This document shows, piece after piece, positions 60,965 to 64,000 of a stretch of DNA of 64,000 nucleotides; position 1 is the stretch's first letter; every line of letters begins with the position of its first letter. This DNA comes from UBA11612 sp964475755. GTDB taxonomy: Bacteria > Pseudomonadota > Alphaproteobacteria > Rhodospirillales > Rhodospirillaceae. Both the position numbers and the translations under genes were made by a program. The stretch is taken from positions 1 through 64,000 of the forward strand of contig CAYYXR010000003.1 in NCBI GenBank assembly GCA_964475755.1. The letters run 5' to 3'. Below the pieces are notes generated by a model. That model was not told the DNA's origin. It made no database searches and was given only the letters and a program-made list of their open reading frames with translations.

Positions 60965-62304
60965 GCAGAGGACCACTTTTTAAGTGCATTGCGTTGGTGG
61001 CGTTCGTTTTTCTGGCTTCGGGCGCACCTCCTTCGCATGCCGTAACTGTGCAAGAGGTGCGTAGTGAGGGAGGTTTGACGGCGTATTTGGTCGAAGATCA
61101 TACGACGCCGGTGGTTGCGATCAGCTTCGGTTTCAAAGGTGGATCGGCCCTCGATCCGGCCGACAAACTTGGACTTTCAGAATTCGCGTCTTCGGTTTTG
61201 GACGAAGGCGCGGGAGATTTGGATTCCTTCGCATTCCAGTCGGAGTTGGAGGACCGCGCAACATCGATCCGGTACAACGTCGACCGGGACATGATCCGAG
61301 GCCAACTGACAACAACGAAACCGAATTTGGATCGTGGCGTAGAGCTAACACGGCTCACACTCATTGATCCTCGCTTCGACGAGGAGCCCGTCGAGCGCAT
61401 TCGCCGACAACTGCTTGTTTCAATAGCCAACCAATTGGAACAACCCGGATACATTGCATCCCGTGCACTGTTTGAAAAATTGTTTGAAAGCCATCCCTAC
61501 TCTTACCCAACCGGCGGCACGCCAGAATCAGTTCAAGCTATTTCCCGCGCGGATTTGCAGGCTTGGGTAAAGGATAGATTCGCCAAAGACCGGCTCATAA
61601 TCGGTGCGGCAGGCGCCATAAGCGCTGAAGAACTCAAAGCGGTCATCGACGTCATTTTTGGAGAACTGCCGGAAGGAACCGGATTGGAGTCCACCGTGCC
61701 CGAAGCCAATGTGCCGAGGGAGGGGAGGTATATTCACATTGAGCGAAATCTTCCACAGGCCATTATTTATATGGCCCAGCCGGGCATCAAACGCGAAGAC
61801 CCCGATTGGTATGCGGCAACTGTCGTCGATTATATTTTAGGCGGTGGTAGTTTTGCGTCCCGGCTCATGGATGAGGTTCGCGAAAAACGCGGTCTAGCCT
61901 ACAGTGTATCGACGGGGTTGGCGCCCTTTGACGCGGGCGCCGTCATCACCGCCGCCGTCGGCACTCGCGCCGAACAGGCAGCGGAAAGCGCGCGAATCAT
62001 TCGCGAAGAATGGCAAAAAATGCGTGACAATGGCCCCACTGAGGAAGAGGTGGCTGACGCCAAGCAGTACCTTACAGGCGCTTGGCCATTGCGCTTTACG
62101 TCCACGGGCAGCATCTCCGACATTCTTCTTGCTGTTCAAAGGGATAATCTTGGGCTTGATTACTTGGACAAGCGAAATTCTCTTATCGATGTGATTACGG
62201 TTGAGGACGCGAGGCGCGTGGCCAAGAACCTGTACGATCCGGATGCCCTGACCGTCGTTGTCGTCGGTCCGGAAAATGTCGATCCTGCAGGCAAATCAAA
62301 CTGA
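60961..62304 (+). CDS. M16-family protein, non-catalytic partner
   Basis: 447 residues. A signal peptide (about 1-28) and the M16 fold (SFGFKGGSALDPADKLGLSE, then FEKLFESHPYSYPTGGTPES), but the HxxEH site is absent (LGLSEFASSVLDEGAGDLDS at that place). The active/inactive pair recalls mitochondrial processing peptidase and bacterial PqqF-like pairs, in which the second chain shapes the cavity. Translationally coupled to the catalytic member. Pairing is inference from order. Confidence 0.9.
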   Translation: MSRGPLFKCIALVAFVFLASGAPPSHAVTVQEVRSEGGLTAYLVEDHTTPVVAISFGFKGGSALDPADKLGLSEFASSVLDEGAGDLDSFAFQSELEDRATSIRYNVDRDMIRGQLTTTKPNLDRGVELTRLTLIDPRFDEEPVERIRRQLLVSIANQLEQPGYIASRALFEKLFESHPYSYPTGGTPESVQAISRADLQAWVKDRFAKDRLIIGAAGAISAEELKAVIDVIFGELPEGTGLESTVPEANVPREGRYIHIERNLPQAIIYMAQPGIKREDPDWYAATVVDYILGGGSFASRLMDEVREKRGLAYSVSTGLAPFDAGAVITAAVGTRAEQAAESARIIREEWQKMRDNGPTEEEVADAKQYLTGAWPLRFTSTGSISDILLAVQRDNLGLDYLDKRNSLIDVITVEDARRVAKNLYDPDALTVVVVGPENVDPAGKSN

Positions 62305-62417
62305 CGACCGCTCTTATTGGTTGTGAAGGCCGCCAAGTCCGAGCACCCTCAATTTGGCTGCGACACCAAGGATTGGTATGTTGCAGTGGTCCGCAACTTC
62401 AGCTGAGCCCGTAATCG

Positions 62418-64000
62418 GTGAGCGAAATTTCACTCGTTGGTACGCCTGAATGGCAGGCGCTTGAATCGCATGCGAAGACTATGCGGTCCATTCATATGCG
62501 CGAGCTCTTTGAAAACGATCCGGATCGGTTTGACCGTTTTTCATTCAAGCTTGGACCGTTGCTTGCGGACTATTCAAAGAACATTCTGACCCTTGAGACG
62601 GGTGGGCTCCTTCTAGAGTTGGCGCGGGCGTGTCGGGTCGATGAGGGGCGCGGTGCAATGTTCGCCGGCGCCCCCATCAATTCAACTGAGCGGCGCGCAG
62701 CTTTGCATGCAGCCTTGCGGCGGAAATCAGATGAACCCCTGATGGTTGGCGGGCAAGATGTTATGTCCGGCATTCGCGTGGTTCGTGAACGCATCAAAGC
62801 CTTCGCTGAAGAGATACGGTCGGGCAAGATTAAGGGCAGTTCGGGAAAGGCGTTCAAGCACATCATCAATATTGGTATTGGCGGATCGCATATTGGACCC
62901 ATGTTCGTTGCGCAAGCGCTCGAATCCAGCGAACCATCCAGCCTCACTGTAGAGTTTGTTTCGAATATTGATTCCGCTCAATTTAATAAAGTTGCTGCCG
63001 CCCTCGATCCTGAAGCAACATTAGTTGTCATTTGTTCCAAGACCTTCACAACTTCAGAGACAATGGCGAATGCTGCCCATGCAAAAGCATGGTTGGCAAA
63101 GACGGTCGGTGCAAAAGCCGTTTCAGCCCATTTCGCCGCAGTTAGCACGGCAGCCGACAAAGCAACGGCGTTTGGAGTGTCGAAAGACCGTATTTTTCCG
63201 ATTTGGGATTGGGTCGGTGGACGCTACTCGCTTTGGTCTGCCATGAGCTTGTCGGCGGTTCTCGCGCGCGGCTATGACGCCTTTGACCAAATGCTTGCCG
63301 GCGCTGAAGCGATGGATAAGCATTTTGAAACGGCGCCGTTGAGCCAGAATTTACCGGTCATTCTCGCCATGATCGGCGTATGGAATATAAACTTTTTGGA
63401 TTTCGCCACTCACGCCATATTGCCTTACGATCATGCACTCCGGGGACTGCCCGCGCATATTCAGCAGCTGGATATGGAAAGTAACGGCAAGGGCGTGACC
63501 GTTCAGGGTGCGCCCGTGACTGCCGACACTGGCCCCATTGTTTTTGGAGGAGGAGGGTCAGACAGCCAGCATTCGTTTTTTCAGTTGCTGCATCAAGGCC
63601 CAAGGGTGGTCCCTTGCGATTTTATCGCGGCGATTTCAGGCGCGGCTGGAAGCGACAACAATCGCGATGTTCTCTTGTCCAATGTTTTTGGCCAATCCGA
63701 AGCCTTATTAAAGGGTCGAAATGCTGCCGAATTGGAAAACGTGTCGGATGAATTGAAGGCGCACAAAACGTTTCCTGGAAATAGGCCGTCGAATACGCTT
63801 CTTCTTGACGAGATTTCACCCTATGCCGTCGGCATGCTTCTGGCATTGTACGAGCACAAGGTATACGTCCAGAGCTTGATTTGGGGGATAAACGCCTTTG
63901 ATCAATGGGGTGTTGAGCTTGGCAAAGAATTGGCGAAAGGCCTGGAACCTGCATTGAGCGGAAATACAAAGGCTGTAGCTGCGCTGTCTGAGACGGGCAA
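62418..64000 (+). CDS. pgi: Glucose-6-phosphate isomerase, 3' end beyond window
   Basis: A GTG at 62418 opens SEISLVGTPEWQALES and the frame stays open to the window edge (527 codons, most of a normal enzyme of about 550). PGI signature one WDWVGGRYSLWSAMSL, then GGGGSDSQHSFFQLLHQG with the catalytic His region, and signature two YVQSLIWGINAFDQWGVELG are present. Converts glucose-6-phosphate to fructose-6-phosphate. Only the C-terminal few residues are missing. Follows the M16 pair by 113 bases. Confidence 0.95.
   Translation, partial: MSEISLVGTPEWQALESHAKTMRSIHMRELFENDPDRFDRFSFKLGPLLADYSKNILTLETGGLLLELARACRVDEGRGAMFAGAPINSTERRAALHAALRRKSDEPLMVGGQDVMSGIRVVRERIKAFAEEIRSGKIKGSSGKAFKHIINIGIGGSHIGPMFVAQALESSEPSSLTVEFVSNIDSAQFNKVAAALDPEATLVVICSKTFTTSETMANAAHAKAWLAKTVGAKAVSAHFAAVSTAADKATAFGVSKDRIFPIWDWVGGRYSLWSAMSLSAVLARGYDAFDQMLAGAEAMDKHFETAPLSQNLPVILAMIGVWNINFLDFATHAILPYDHALRGLPAHIQQLDMESNGKGVTVQGAPVTADTGPIVFGGGGSDSQHSFFQLLHQGPRVVPCDFIAAISGAAGSDNNRDVLLSNVFGQSEALLKGRNAAELENVSDELKAHKTFPGNRPSNTLLLDEISPYAVGMLLALYEHKVYVQSLIWGINAFDQWGVELGKELAKGLEPALSGNTKAVAALSETG

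Noticed and set aside
1..64000. CRISPR arrays, insertion sequences, rRNA operons, prophage genes
   Set aside because: No regularly spaced direct repeats, transposase motifs, rRNA segments or phage structural genes were seen on either strand.

Overview
The window reads as one stretch of an alphaproteobacterial chromosome. The genes expected for that class are present in familiar arrangements: a CobS/CobT cobaltochelatase pair beside a J-domain protein and BolA; aroK-aroB; xerD; coq7; and ribF-ileS-lspA, a DUF3035 lipoprotein, an M16 peptidase pair and pgi. The exact order is not certain. A Rhodospirillales-like relative is plausible, but sequence alone does not fix it. A run of 100 N (24200-24299) shows that this is a scaffold of a draft or metagenome assembly. 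Base composition drifts from clearly GC-rich on the left to visibly more AT-rich in the islet at 37.6-39.5 kb and again from about 46.5 kb onward.

Region by region. 0-9.6 kb is accessory metabolism and envelope: a METTL7-like methyltransferase, three neighbouring NTF2-like or presumed NTF2-like proteins, an exported Tyr-phosphatase-like lipoprotein, cytochrome b561, an acyl-CoA synthetase facing a ceramidase-like membrane protein, a PAS_5 protein and a Tat-exported limonene-epoxide-hydrolase-like protein. An FNR/FixK-type palindrome lies between cytochrome b561 and the acyl-CoA synthetase. 9.7-14.6 kb holds a cytochrome c-FTR1 iron permease and a DUF1800-DUF1501 pair, each partner interrupted by one in-frame stop. 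15-21 kb is housekeeping: gap, pgk, accA, a Nudix protein and rpmB. 21-24.7 kb has a complete TonB-dependent receptor, then two unrelated gene fragments on either side of the N gap. 24.7-37.5 kb contains cobT-cobS-dnaJ-like facing bolA, tandem DUF2889 genes, a DJ-1/PfpI protein, CBS and CorC proteins, aroB-aroK, a conserved hypothetical pair and xerD. 37.6-40.4 kb is a small AT-richer islet (58-residue ORF, PhyH-type dioxygenase, stop-interrupted methyltransferase) downstream of gluQ. 40.5-46.3 kb has HNH, RraA, coq7, dsbB, yqaA, an Old-Yellow-Enzyme-type reductase and an MBL hydrolase. 46.4-48 kb has tRNA-Leu(CAA) followed by a chimera of a serine-hydrolase 5' end and a TonB-receptor 3' end. 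48-54 kb has queC-queD-queE, phoU, an EAL phosphodiesterase, MarR and a MaoC hydratase. 54-64 kb is the ribF-ileS-lspA-DUF3035-M16-M16-pgi string, with pgi running off the right edge.

How the genes fit together: queCDE and gluQ form part of a queuosine / glutamyl-queuosine tRNA pathway. aroKB feeds aromatic synthesis. gap-pgk and pgi serve central sugar metabolism. cobST supplies cobalt insertion for aerobic B12 synthesis, with CobN not in the window. accA, the acyl-CoA synthetase and the MaoC hydratase point to fatty-acid handling.

The most notable observation is the amount of single-lesion damage: three otherwise intact genes each carry one in-frame stop (TAG, TAA and TGA), and one two-gene fusion looks like a deletion. 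No CRISPR array, insertion sequence, rRNA or prophage was seen. I did not find a convincing new defence or secretion system.
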